Shown one piece after another: positions 49,995 to 59,339 of a stretch of 64,000 bases of DNA. Position 1 is the stretch's first letter. Each line of letters opens with the position of its first letter. The DNA is from F22 sp963678855 (GTDB taxonomy: Bacteria; Bacteroidota; Bacteroidia; Bacteroidales; Bacteroidaceae). The stretch spans positions 682,001 to 746,000 of the forward strand of contig OY787448.1 in assembly GCA_963678855.1 (NCBI GenBank). The letters run 5' to 3'. Made by a program: the position numbers and the translations under genes. Below the pieces are notes generated by a model that saw only the letters and a program-made list of their open reading frames with translations, did not search any database and was not told the DNA's origin.

Positions 49995-50441
49995 TTAGAA
50001 TGAGAAACTAGTCAAGATCAATACTAGCAACGCAAGGATAGCATACAACTCTGGGAATGCAGCAAAGATCATAGTAGACGTCAAAACTTCGTGCCCACTA
50101 CCGATTGCTGCAATACCAGCAGCACATACTTTACCTTGGCGAATAGCTGAATAAAGACCTACAAGACCAAGACCAAGACCTACACCAAAAACAGCTGCGG
50201 CAATGCCCCAAGACATATCAGCAACTAGAGAAGAACTAAGCATATAGTATCCAACGAAACCGTAGATACCTTGTGTTGATGGCATGGCTGCTAGAATAAG
50301 GTATGAACCACTAGCACCTGGGTTCTTTTTCAATGCACCGACAGCGGCGCTACCTGAGATCGTTGTTCCAAATGCACTACCGATACCTGTAAGGCCAACC
50401 ATAAGTGCAATTCCGATGTAAGCTAAAACAATTGGAGTCAT
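49995..50441 (-). CDS. ntpK: V-type ATPase rotor subunit K (proteolipid), sodium-type ligands
   Basis: 148 residues, four membrane helices (two hairpins). The ion-binding Glu is E131 in AAFPELYAIL. T56/Q57 in AAMPSTQGIYG, Q102 in RQGKVCAAG and E131 reproduce the side-chain sodium ligands of Enterococcus hirae NtpK (T64, Q65, Q110, E139) with identical spacing. This strongly suggests a sodium-driven or sodium-pumping enzyme. Last gene of the operon, 31 bases after the I subunit. Confidence 0.95.
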   Translation of the reverse strand: MTPIVLAYIGIALMVGLTGIGSAFGTTISGSAAVGALKKNPGASGSYLILAAMPSTQGIYGFVGYYMLSSSLVADMSWGIAAAVFGVGLGLGLVGLYSAIRQGKVCAAGIAAIGSGHEVLTSTMIFAAFPELYAILALLVLILTSFSF

Positions 50442-50472
50442 AATGTTTTCTGTTTAATATGTTATTAATTTA

Positions 50473-52332
50473 TTATTTTTTGAACGGTTTGTATGCAGGA
50501 CCACCACCTTCGAATCCAGAGTTCTTAAAGAACTCGACGAATGTCAAACGCAATGGGTGCACAAATGCACCAATTAAACATAGTGCGATGTTGATCGAAT
50601 GACCTAGAAGTAGTACTAAACCTGCAACTAAGATTTGGGCAACTAGCGGCATACTAGCTGTGGTATCTAAAGCAATTGAGTTAAATACGCCTCCAAGGAT
50701 AGCTCCTGAAAGACCTAGGGCAAATAGACGGATATATGACAAGGTATCTCCTAGTAATCCAGAGAATACATTGTAGGCATCCCAAAGACCTGCACCTATA
50801 TTGACTAACGGATTCTTTTCTGGTGTATTGTAGAACAAGATAGGCAGTAAAGACACACCTAGCAGTCCATAAAATCCATAGGTAATAGTAGGTGTCATAG
50901 CTGTACCCAAGAATGCACCACATCCTAAATAAGCACCACCACCGATTAAGAAGATAATCCATGAAGCTGGGGCAAGCGCGTGCTTCCACCCAAACTGTTT
51001 ATAGGTCTTCACCACATTGAGTGCCATACCTAGGAAAATCTGTACTAGACCAATCACGATGGCAAACACCATCATAGGGCTATTGCCACCAAATAGATGA
51101 GCATAGTGGGCATCAGTAATCATAATCTGGCTACCTGGCAACCATTCCCATTGAGAAATGTCTATTCCGAAGAATACACCAGTGATATATCCAACTACAA
51201 CTGTGGCCCAACCTAACCATGTGACAAGGCTTGCGTAGTCTTTCTTATCTGCATCTAGTTTTGGACGCATATACATACCTGCTAAGGCAATAATTAGTCC
51301 ATATCCAGCATCACCCATACAAAGAGCGAAGAACAATAGATAAAACGGTGCAAACCATGATGTTACATCATTCTCGCTATAGTTTGGCAAAGAATACATC
51401 TTCATGATTGGCTCAAACAATCTGGCAAAATAGCTATTCGTTAGTTTGATAGGCACCTTATCTTTATCAATAATCTGCGCATCTTCAGCTTGGTAGTAGA
51501 CACCTGATTGCTCAAGGTATTCCACTACACCTGCTTCGGAACCCTTAGGCACCCAGCTTTCAAGAAGCAATAGGCGGTCTTCGGCTTGCTTGTCGCCACT
51601 AAGTTCTACCGTGGTATAGTCGATAGATTGCTCAAGAGATGCTTGGTATGCTTCTAGTGACGGCATATCGGCAAGCGCAATATTCGTAAGCTTTTCTTCC
51701 GACTCATCCACTACAGATTGTGCAGCTTCGATATCGGCTTCGAGGGCTCCTAGACTGCGTTCGCTTAGACGAGCTGGCTCAATCTCTATCTCTGGAGTTA
51801 CACCTGTAGGTGTGACAATCACAAAGTGGATAGTGTCACCTTCTGGGAACTTCACGATATCGTGATGGGCCCCCCAAGCATCGTTATAGTTACGCCTCGC
51901 ACAGCTATAGAAATGCAAAGCATGACCAGCTTGGCGCAATTGCTCTAATCGTTTTAGATCGAAGTCTCCCCATGGACGCATGAGTTGAGCTTCTTTCTCA
52001 AGCAGTTGAATCTGACGAAGCGCATCTTCACGGCTTGTGCGAAGGGCATCGATTTCGGCAGCGGCTTCTTGACCACGTGCTGCATCGGCTTCTGCAGGTG
52101 TTACCTGAGGCGCACCGTCTTCCTCATCTACTGTACTAAAAGGAGTGACATAGGTAATCAGCTCTTTAAGCGCTTCTTGCTTATCAAGCTTGGCCTGAAG
52201 CTCCTCGGTCATGATATCTCCTTGTTGCTTCGTCACGATGTGTACGACGCCAAGCTCAGCAAGCTTGTCCAAGAAGAGCTCATATTCCTTGTGATATACT
52301 AGGTAGGTATATCTTCTCATAGGATCGATCAT
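50473..52332 (-). CDS. ntpI: V-type ATPase subunit I (stator, ion half-channel)
   Basis: 619 residues. The N-terminal ~300 are a cytosolic stalk-binding domain with coiled coil (MIDPMRRYTYLVYHKEYELF). The C-terminal part has about seven to eight membrane helices, including the DTLSYIRLFALGLSGA helix with the essential channel Arg and a GHSINIALCLIGAFVHPLRL helix. It starts inside the end of the D gene (4-base overlap). Confidence 0.94.
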   Translation of the reverse strand: MIDPMRRYTYLVYHKEYELFLDKLAELGVVHIVTKQQGDIMTEELQAKLDKQEALKELITYVTPFSTVDEEDGAPQVTPAEADAARGQEAAAEIDALRTSREDALRQIQLLEKEAQLMRPWGDFDLKRLEQLRQAGHALHFYSCARRNYNDAWGAHHDIVKFPEGDTIHFVIVTPTGVTPEIEIEPARLSERSLGALEADIEAAQSVVDESEEKLTNIALADMPSLEAYQASLEQSIDYTTVELSGDKQAEDRLLLLESWVPKGSEAGVVEYLEQSGVYYQAEDAQIIDKDKVPIKLTNSYFARLFEPIMKMYSLPNYSENDVTSWFAPFYLLFFALCMGDAGYGLIIALAGMYMRPKLDADKKDYASLVTWLGWATVVVGYITGVFFGIDISQWEWLPGSQIMITDAHYAHLFGGNSPMMVFAIVIGLVQIFLGMALNVVKTYKQFGWKHALAPASWIIFLIGGGAYLGCGAFLGTAMTPTITYGFYGLLGVSLLPILFYNTPEKNPLVNIGAGLWDAYNVFSGLLGDTLSYIRLFALGLSGAILGGVFNSIALDTTASMPLVAQILVAGLVLLLGHSINIALCLIGAFVHPLRLTFVEFFKNSGFEGGGPAYKPFKK

Positions 52333-52949
52333 ACGGCTTCCTCCTCCTTTCTTTGTTTTTCTCTTTTCTCCTGGATAGTCTTCAAGATCTTTTGGCTTGA
52401 CTTAGAAAGGTTTTCTTCGTCTTCCATGTAGCGCTTGATTTTCAAAAGGGCATCCTGGTAGCCAGGAATCTGTACCTTTTCGAAAAGGTTTACCTTCTGG
52501 GTTGTCTTTTTACGAGCGTGCTCCAATAGGCCTAGTTTGGCTAGGGCAAATTCACGAGCTACGGCTGTATGGGCAAGTCCACGCAAGAGGCCGATACCAT
52601 CGAGATACCACTTAGGGGCATTGAAGGCACTGTAGGCTTGTATCTCAAAGTCGACTGAGTCGAGTGATGGGACACGCACCCCTGCAATCTTGCGGGTACT
52701 GAGTGAGACGTCGCTGACTTTAATCAGGCTAGCATCAAACTCGTTCCAGAGGGCAAACATCGCTTCATACGCCTGGATCTGCTTTTCCAGTTGATCCTCC
52801 AGCTCTTGGGCTTCACCTTTGCTTCGCTTCACTTCCATACGCAAGGCACTTTCCTTATTTTTGATAATAGGAAGGGTACGCTGACGCATCTTGAGCTGCT
52901 TGGTAAGCTGCTGCTGTGAGGTTTTATTGTATTGAAACTTAATTGCCAT
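52329..52949 (-). CDS. ntpD: V-type ATPase subunit D (central shaft)
   Basis: 206 residues, long antiparallel coiled coil at both ends, the shape of the rotating shaft (start AIKFQYNKTSQQQLTKQL). It links the A3B3 head to the ring, normally with subunit F, which is not found here. It lies between B (12-base gap) and I. Confidence 0.93.
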   Translation of the reverse strand: MAIKFQYNKTSQQQLTKQLKMRQRTLPIIKNKESALRMEVKRSKGEAQELEDQLEKQIQAYEAMFALWNEFDASLIKVSDVSLSTRKIAGVRVPSLDSVDFEIQAYSAFNAPKWYLDGIGLLRGLAHTAVAREFALAKLGLLEHARKKTTQKVNLFEKVQIPGYQDALLKIKRYMEDEENLSKSSQKILKTIQEKREKQRKEEEAV

Positions 52950-52961
52950 AAATCACGGATT

Positions 52962-54281
52962 TTACTTTTTCCAGTACTCGTCTACGAGTTCCTGTTTTAC
53001 ATTGACTTCTTCTGGCTTGAAGTGCTTGCTAAATAGTCCCCAAGCTACATCTAACATCTCTGTCGTATCTAGATCGACGTCGATAGCCAATAGGTCGTTT
53101 GAGTATTCCTTAGAAAAGGCAAGTGTACGCGTATCGTAGTCGGTCAAGTCGAAACCATTCTCCAACTTAGTCTTGGCGTTGGCTGCATCGGCATACAGCT
53201 GTACGGCAGCATTCATCACTTGTGGGTGGTCGGCTCGAGTTTTCTTACCTGTAACCAATTGTTTCAAACGAGATAGAGAACGGAATGGGTCGACTACGAC
53301 CTTACCGATGTCGCTATCACGACGCAAGAACAACTGTCCCTCTGTAATATAACCAGTATTATCTGGTACAGCGTGTGTAATATCACCACCAGATAGGGTC
53401 GTCACGGCGATAATCGTGATAGAACCACCTTCTGGGAATTGTACGGCTTTCTCGTAGATCTTAGCAAGGTCAGAATAAAGTGAACCTGGCATAGAGTCTT
53501 TAGAAGGAATCTGGTCCATACGGTTCGATACGATAGACAAGGCATCGGCGTATGAAGTCATATCTGTAAGCAGTACAAGTACTTTTTCATTCTTTTCTAC
53601 AGCGAAGTACTCGGCAGCAGTTAGCGACATATCTGGAATCAATAGACGCTCTACTGGAGGGTTCTCTGTAGTGTTCATAAAGGCTACGATACGGTCGAGT
53701 GCTCCAGCGTTGCTAAACACATTGCGGAAGTACAAGTAGTCATCGTTTGTCATACCCATACCACCCAAGATAATCTTATCTGTTTCGGCACGTAGGGCTA
53801 CATTGGCCATTACTTGGTTAAATGGTTGGTCAGGATCGGCAAAGAAAGGAATCTTTTGTCCTGATACTAGGGTGTTGTTCAAGTCGATACCTGCGATACC
53901 TGTAGCGATCAACTCAGATGGTTGCTTACGACGTACAGGGTTTACAGATGGACCACCGATTTCTACTTCGACACCTTCTACTTCTGGTCCACCATCAATA
54001 GGGTTACCAAATGAGTCAAAGAAACGACCAGCTAGTTGGTCACCGACTTTGACTGTTGGCGCTTGGCCCATGAAGATGACTTCGGCATTTGTAGGAATAC
54101 CTTCCGTACCCTCAAATACTTGAAGTGTCACTTCGTCGCCAGCCAACTTTACTACCTGAGCTAGTTTGCCATTGACAGTGGCTAGCTCTTCATTACCAAT
54201 ACCTTTCGCTTTAAGCGTGATAGTGGCCTTGGTGATCTGAGTCACCTTGGTATATATCTTTTGAAATGCTTTTGCTGCCAT
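52962..54281 (-). CDS. ntpB: V-type ATPase subunit B (non-catalytic)
   Basis: 439 residues. Nucleotide-binding fold without a true P-loop (IPFFADPDQPFNQVMANVA in its place), with the MTNDDYLYFRNVF and LTDMTSYADAL stretches typical of B subunits and the arginine-finger region SIGKVVVDPFRSLSRLK-like at RDSDIGKVVVDPF. It alternates with A in the hexamer. Two bases after the A gene. Confidence 0.94.
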   Translation of the reverse strand: MAAKAFQKIYTKVTQITKATITLKAKGIGNEELATVNGKLAQVVKLAGDEVTLQVFEGTEGIPTNAEVIFMGQAPTVKVGDQLAGRFFDSFGNPIDGGPEVEGVEVEIGGPSVNPVRRKQPSELIATGIAGIDLNNTLVSGQKIPFFADPDQPFNQVMANVALRAETDKIILGGMGMTNDDYLYFRNVFSNAGALDRIVAFMNTTENPPVERLLIPDMSLTAAEYFAVEKNEKVLVLLTDMTSYADALSIVSNRMDQIPSKDSMPGSLYSDLAKIYEKAVQFPEGGSITIIAVTTLSGGDITHAVPDNTGYITEGQLFLRRDSDIGKVVVDPFRSLSRLKQLVTGKKTRADHPQVMNAAVQLYADAANAKTKLENGFDLTDYDTRTLAFSKEYSNDLLAIDVDLDTTEMLDVAWGLFSKHFKPEEVNVKQELVDEYWKK

Positions 54282-54283
54282 AA

Positions 54284-56041
54284 TTATTTCTTCGTATTTT
54301 CTGCTACCATTGCTTGGATTTGAGTGCCATACTCGTGGTATTTCTCTGACTCAAACACTTGGTAGTTTTGTTGTTTACATACGTTAATGAGCTTCTTGAA
54401 GAAGTCCATTACATCGTTGAAGTTATCGAACTCAAATTCTGTGTGACAGATATTGATCATCAAGTTCAACATTTCTTCTTGACGTGCTAGTGGAGTTACT
54501 GCATCGATATCATCGAAGGCATTTTGTTGAAGGATGACGAAGTCGATCAATTCGGCTTTCCAGAATGTCACGTGATATTCTACTGGCACACCATCATCAC
54601 CAAGGATATTGATTTGCTCAGCGATTTCTTTACCACGAAGCAGACGAGTTTTCACTTCGTTTACTTTATCTGTCCACTCGCCATTGATCTTATTCTCGAT
54701 ATATTCTTCGAATTCTGGATATTCGATATACTTAGAGTAGGAATCGATAGGGTTTACCGCTGGATAACGTTTCTTATCCGCACGGTCTTGCTCTAGAGCG
54801 TAGAAACAACGAGCTACCTTCTTGGTATTCTCTGTAACTGGCTCCTTCAAGTTACCCCCTGCTGGAGATACCGTACCGATAAAGGTAATCGAACCATTGT
54901 TGCCATTTTTTAGTTCTACATAACCTGCACGGCCGTAGAAGTTAGAGATAATCGCCGAAAGGTCCATAGGGAAGGCATCTGGTCCAGGAAGTTCCTCCAT
55001 ACGGTTGGACATCTCACGAAGTGCTTGTGCCCAACGAGAAGTAGAATCGGCCATCAACAAGACACGAAGCCCCATAGAACGATAGAACTCGGCAATCGTC
55101 ATGGCTGTATATACAGATGCTTCACGTGCCGCTACGGGCATGTTGGATGTATTTGCGATGATAATAGTACGTTCCATCAACTTACGACCAGTGTGTGGGT
55201 CGGTTAGCTCTGGGAACTCAGTAAAGATTTCTACAACCTCATTGGCACGCTCACCGCAGGCTGCGATAATGACGATATCGGCTTCTGCTTGCTTAGAGAT
55301 AGCGTGTTGAAGGACAGTCTTACCAGTACCGAAAGGTCCAGGGATAAAACCAGTACCACCCTCTACGATAGGGTTCAAAGTATCGATAGTACGTACACCT
55401 GTCTCAAGAAGCTTAAATGGACGTGGCTTTTCAGCGTAGTTTGTCATAGCTTGCTTCACAGGCCACTTCTGAATCATGTTGACTTCTAGTTCTTGCCCAT
55501 TGGCACCTGTCAATACGATAAGTATTTCGTCTGCGATGTAGTCGCCTTCAGCTACCACACTTTTTACAGTGTATTCGCCTTCGGCAGTAAATGGAACCAT
55601 CACCTTCAATGGCTGATGATTTTCTTCTACCTCACCTAGCCAATCAGATGCTTTCACTACATCACCTACTTTGGCAGTTGGTACGAAGTGCCATTTTTTA
55701 TCTGTATCCAAAGCGTATGTATAGTCACCACGCTTCAAGAATACGCCGTCCATTTTATCGAGGTCGTTTTGTAGACCATCGTAGTTTTTAGAAAGCATAC
55801 CTGGACCCAATGTCACCTCAAGCATGTGGCCCGTAAACTCAGCCTCAGCTCCGACATGTAGACCGCGGGTACTCTCAAATACCTGTACGTAAGCAAACTC
55901 GCCTACGACTTTGATGACCTCAGCCATAAGGCGGTCGCCGCCTGTGGTGATGTAGCAGATCTCATTTTGTGCTACTGGGCCATCTACTTGTAGTGTAACC
56001 ATATTGGAAATTACACCACTTACAGTTCCTTTCGTTGCCAT
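54284..56041 (-). CDS. ntpA: V-type ATPase subunit A (catalytic)
   Basis: 585 residues. P-loop GPFGTGKTVLQ, the ACGERANEVVE motif with catalytic Glu, Walker B strand LLMADSTSRWAQALREMS, and the non-homologous A-specific insertion of ~90 residues near the N-terminus. It hydrolyses or makes ATP. Follows the DUF2764 gene by 18 bases. Confidence 0.96.
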   Translation of the reverse strand: MATKGTVSGVISNMVTLQVDGPVAQNEICYITTGGDRLMAEVIKVVGEFAYVQVFESTRGLHVGAEAEFTGHMLEVTLGPGMLSKNYDGLQNDLDKMDGVFLKRGDYTYALDTDKKWHFVPTAKVGDVVKASDWLGEVEENHQPLKVMVPFTAEGEYTVKSVVAEGDYIADEILIVLTGANGQELEVNMIQKWPVKQAMTNYAEKPRPFKLLETGVRTIDTLNPIVEGGTGFIPGPFGTGKTVLQHAISKQAEADIVIIAACGERANEVVEIFTEFPELTDPHTGRKLMERTIIIANTSNMPVAAREASVYTAMTIAEFYRSMGLRVLLMADSTSRWAQALREMSNRMEELPGPDAFPMDLSAIISNFYGRAGYVELKNGNNGSITFIGTVSPAGGNLKEPVTENTKKVARCFYALEQDRADKKRYPAVNPIDSYSKYIEYPEFEEYIENKINGEWTDKVNEVKTRLLRGKEIAEQINILGDDGVPVEYHVTFWKAELIDFVILQQNAFDDIDAVTPLARQEEMLNLMINICHTEFEFDNFNDVMDFFKKLINVCKQQNYQVFESEKYHEYGTQIQAMVAENTKK

Positions 56042-56059
56042 AAATATATAGTTTCAGTT

Positions 56060-56899
56060 TTATCTAAATTCTTCGGGTATTTGGACGTCGTCCTTGAATG
56101 ATTGGATGATTGCTCGGAATTGTTGGTTACCTAGTTCTTTATTAAGAGCTAGCCAACGTTCGATCATCTCTAGCTTCACAACAAACACAAATAGACGTTC
56201 GATGGTAAAGTAATCGAAGAAGCTTTCTTCTTCCATCCAGTCCCATTTCAACATATCTGTTTTGCGTTCGCGCTCTACTAGGTCGCTGATTTCATCGATT
56301 TTCATCAAATCGTCGATGTAATCCAATTCAACTGACAACCCGAAGTCACGTGCGTTACTTGTTCTTAGAGTCTTACTTATCTCTGTAAATCCTACGATTT
56401 GCTCTGTATAAGGCATGTCGTGTCGGCGCGCAGCAAGTGCAAGCAGAATGTTGTTGACATTAAGATTATAAGCAAACCATGATGAAATAAATGGATTCTT
56501 AGCCTTCATTGCGTAGCAATAATAAGCAGAAGCCATGCGATCTTCCCAGTTCGTCACAACTTTATCCTTATCATCGATATAGGCTATCACAGCTTCAACA
56601 AGATATTGTGGCACGCCATCAACCTTTTCTTCGCCATCGCGAACCAAGGCTATGATGTCTTGCAGTTCTTCGCCTGTGAAGACACCACGGTCATCCAATT
56701 CAGGCTGCTCTTCTTGTAGAAGTGCCAAAAGATTCTTGTTGTCAAATTTCAAATAGAAGAGGTCGAGCAAAGCTTTATCTTTGCTGTCTAGCTCCAGATA
56801 AAGGTCTTCCTTCATGTCTCCTACTGTATGGCTCAGCTTGTTATCATCGAGAGTGATATCTGGCAAGCCAGCCACCGTACAATAGTAGTTTGATTTCAT
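56060..56899 (-). CDS. DUF2764 protein of the V-type ATPase operon
   Basis: 279 residues, mainly helical, beginning SNYYCTVAGLPDITLDDNKL. In Bacteroidota and some other bacteria a DUF2764 gene takes the place where subunit C (NtpC/AtpC) stands in other V-type operons. Its position between E and A and similar length suggest that it is the distant C/d-like subunit that joins the shaft to the rotor ring. This is a contextual inference; no C-subunit motif is visible to me. Confidence 0.85.
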   Translation of the reverse strand: MKSNYYCTVAGLPDITLDDNKLSHTVGDMKEDLYLELDSKDKALLDLFYLKFDNKNLLALLQEEQPELDDRGVFTGEELQDIIALVRDGEEKVDGVPQYLVEAVIAYIDDKDKVVTNWEDRMASAYYCYAMKAKNPFISSWFAYNLNVNNILLALAARRHDMPYTEQIVGFTEISKTLRTSNARDFGLSVELDYIDDLMKIDEISDLVERERKTDMLKWDWMEEESFFDYFTIERLFVFVVKLEMIERWLALNKELGNQQFRAIIQSFKDDVQIPEEFR

Positions 56900-56916
56900 A
56901 TCTCCCTACCCTTTCT

Positions 56917-57522
56917 TTACTTAGTACCGAAAAGCATTTCTACCAATTGAGGACGTAGGAATGCTTGGAAAAAATTCACTAGTTCTTCTTCGCCAAAGTT
57001 CACTTTGTAACTACCGTCAGCTGGACCGATAGTAAACAATGTATCTACACCATTTACTTTTTCAATTTTCACTTGGCTATCCAAAAGAGTTTTGGCATTT
57101 ACTTGGAAATACTTAGTCAACTCTTCAGCATCTTGAGCAGCAATCACGACTGGCTCATCAGCGCTCCACTTGCTAGCCAAGGCTACAATAAATTTTTGAA
57201 GATAGTCTTTCTTTGATGCGAATTCTTTCACTGGTGCTTCTACGATACCAGTGCTCACTAGGGTAGTGATTTCAGACTTGAGTGCATTGACCACTTGTGC
57301 AGCGTACATTTGCAACTCTTTTTTAGTATTTTCTGTTAGCTCGTCAGCGTCTTTCTTCGCTTGGCGATTGATAGCCTCAGCCTCTTCTTTAGCTTTTGCT
57401 ACGATAGCATCTGCTTCTTCAGTGGCTTTTGCGATAAGCGATTGAGCTTCTTGATTACCTTTCTCTACACCTTCTTGGTAGAGTTTGTCAGTAAGTTCTT
57501 GAATTTTATTGTCCATATTCAA
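56917..57522 (-). CDS. ntpE: V-type ATPase subunit E (peripheral stalk)
   Basis: 201 residues: a long Ala/Glu/Lys coiled coil (about 5-105; EADAIVAKAKEEAEAINRQ) and a globular C-terminal domain that contacts the head. First gene of the operon, preceded by a promoter at 57652-57682. Its usual partner G/H is not found, so E may work alone or with an unlinked partner. Confidence 0.9.
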   Translation of the reverse strand: MNMDNKIQELTDKLYQEGVEKGNQEAQSLIAKATEEADAIVAKAKEEAEAINRQAKKDADELTENTKKELQMYAAQVVNALKSEITTLVSTGIVEAPVKEFASKKDYLQKFIVALASKWSADEPVVIAAQDAEELTKYFQVNAKTLLDSQVKIEKVNGVDTLFTIGPADGSYKVNFGEEELVNFFQAFLRPQLVEMLFGTK

Positions 57523-57651
57523 GCTATAATTAGTTGTTTAAATAATATCGATCGTAGTAGTAAAAGTGATTGTCAGTTAGTAGCAATCATATCAGGTAAT
57601 AGCCCCAGTTTTCAAGGGAGGTTATCAGTCGATATATCTTTTATGTGCCCT

Positions 57652-57682
57652 CAAAGATATAACATCTAAAATAAATAGCAAG
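57652..57682 (-). promoter_or_regulatory. Promoter of the V-type ATPase operon
   Basis: Minus-strand -7 TATCTTTG (57652-57659) with CTTG 19 bases upstream (57679-57682). It leaves a leader of about 125 bases before ntpE, long for this genome, with no recognisable riboswitch. Confidence 0.65.
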
Positions 57683-57748
57683 AATAAATCAAAGAAAAAA
57701 GAAGGGAAATTCGCCGAAACGTTTTAGATTTTAACACAACGATTATTC

Positions 57749-57776
57749 TTATCCACAGCTCATCCAATTATGCACA
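57749..57776 (+). other. Two DnaA-box-like sites
   Basis: TTATCCACA (57749-57757, a perfect DnaA box) and TTATGCACA (57768-57776) in an AT-rich gap between the ATPase and efflux operons. Two boxes are not enough to call an origin; they may be a DnaA-binding regulatory site or chance. Confidence 0.35.
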
Positions 57777-57871
57777 GTGGCTATACAACACGAGTGAAAA
57801 ATTTTCAACATCAACAATTAAGCGACTGTAAATCAACGAACTACAACTAAATAGGATATACAAAAAAAGAA

Positions 57872-57909
57872 CCGTTTAAATGGAAAAATTCACATTTCCA
57901 TTTAAACGG
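57872..57909 (-). terminator. Terminator of the RND efflux operon
   Basis: Perfect 15-base-pair stem (57872-57886 with 57895-57909), 8-base loop, followed on the minus strand by TTCTTTTTTTG. Confidence 0.9.
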
Positions 57910-57942
57910 ATCTTATATATTTATAGTAAAACTATTATGATA

Positions 57943-59310
57943 CTACTCTTGTGCTGCTCCTCCAAGCGAAACATATAAATCGACTAAGTCAGAAGCTTCA
58001 CTATACCAGTTATTCACCAGTGTAAGCTTAGCTTGCAATGCAGTTTGCTGAGCACTAATCACTTCAAGATAAGTGGTCTCACCAAACTCCATCGTGCTCT
58101 TGGTAGCATGTACCGCAGTTTCGGCTGCTTGCACTTGTTTATCAAGCATATCAGCTTTTCTACGATCTACTTGACAAGCAGTCAGCGCATTATTAACTTC
58201 TGAACCTGCTTCTAACAACTTGTGCTCAAAGTCCATCTTTGCTTGATCATATTGTGCTTTAGCCACACGCAGATTGGCAACCAATTGACCATTTGCAAAA
58301 ATCGGTTGTGTCAACGAACCAATAGCTGTAGCCACCAACTTAGCTGGATTGGAGATCATCGATCCTAGACTATTGGTGTACCCACCTTGACCAGTAAGGG
58401 TTATGCTAGGATAGAATTTACTACGAGCAACACCCACTTGATAGTAGTAGCTTTGCAAAGAACGTTCTGCAGAGCGTACATCTGGACGATTGGACAACAT
58501 ACTAACTGGATAGCTCAATGTCAACACTTCTGGGAATACCTGAGCCACACGTGAACTACGAGGTATATAATGTGGCTTCTCGTTCAACACGAGACAAAGT
58601 GCAGTTTCAGCATTATTCAAAGCCAATTTTAAATCTTCTACTGAGGTTGCCGTTTGATAATACGCTGCTTCTGTAGAAGCTACAGCTGCTTGATCGGTCA
58701 TACCAGCTTCAAACAATGCTTTCGTACTAGTCAGAGTTTCATGCATCAACTTCAAACTCTCATTAGAGATGGCCAACTGCTCATCTAGCATAACCAATGT
58801 GTAATAAGACTTGGCAATACCTGCTACAATTTGGCTTTGCACGGCTTGCTTATAATCTTTGGCCATGCGCCATTGAGCTTTGGCTGAACGATTCTGATTC
58901 AGTAGATTACCAAACAAATCGATTTGCCAAGTGGCTGTAACAGGCAGTGTGTAAGTTTGAATAGCTTTGCCGTGATCGGAACTAACGACTTGTCCATCAG
59001 GATTAAAAGTCAAGCTCGGCAAATAGGCCAAACGAGAGGTCATTAATCCAGCACGTGCTTGCTTTATGTTCAAACGAGCAGATTCCAAATCGACATTCTG
59101 TTTGATGCCTCGTGCAATCAAATGACGCAATTGTTCGTCAGAGAAAAAATCTTCCCAAGCCACTTGACCTAGAGAAGTAGAGTCAATAATGGCTTCCAGT
59201 TGATCACCATACAATCCTTCAGTATCTACCTCAGGACGTTCATATGATTTGTATAGGTTACAACTACTCAAAAGAGCAGCTGCACCTAAAAATATACATA
59301 GTTTCTTCAT
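57943..59310 (-). CDS. TolC-type outer membrane efflux lipoprotein
   Basis: Outer membrane channel of the NodT/OprM type. The start at 59310 (MKKLCIFLGAAALLSSCNLY) gives a lipoprotein signal with C17. Two repeats of long helices and strands follow; typical segments are SNRPDVRSAERSLQ and FYPSITLTGQGGYTNSLG. About 455 residues. Last gene of the operon, 29 bases after the pump. Confidence 0.93.
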   Translation of the reverse strand: MKKLCIFLGAAALLSSCNLYKSYERPEVDTEGLYGDQLEAIIDSTSLGQVAWEDFFSDEQLRHLIARGIKQNVDLESARLNIKQARAGLMTSRLAYLPSLTFNPDGQVVSSDHGKAIQTYTLPVTATWQIDLFGNLLNQNRSAKAQWRMAKDYKQAVQSQIVAGIAKSYYTLVMLDEQLAISNESLKLMHETLTSTKALFEAGMTDQAAVASTEAAYYQTATSVEDLKLALNNAETALCLVLNEKPHYIPRSSRVAQVFPEVLTLSYPVSMLSNRPDVRSAERSLQSYYYQVGVARSKFYPSITLTGQGGYTNSLGSMISNPAKLVATAIGSLTQPIFANGQLVANLRVAKAQYDQAKMDFEHKLLEAGSEVNNALTACQVDRRKADMLDKQVQAAETAVHATKSTMEFGETTYLEVISAQQTALQAKLTLVNNWYSEASDLVDLYVSLGGAAQE

Positions 59311-59339
59311 ATTATGAATCATCTTATTTGTTCTGAGTA

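Noticed and set aside
57700..57870. Chromosomal replication origin
   Set aside because: Only two DnaA-like boxes, and no dnaA, dnaN or other origin-linked genes nearby.
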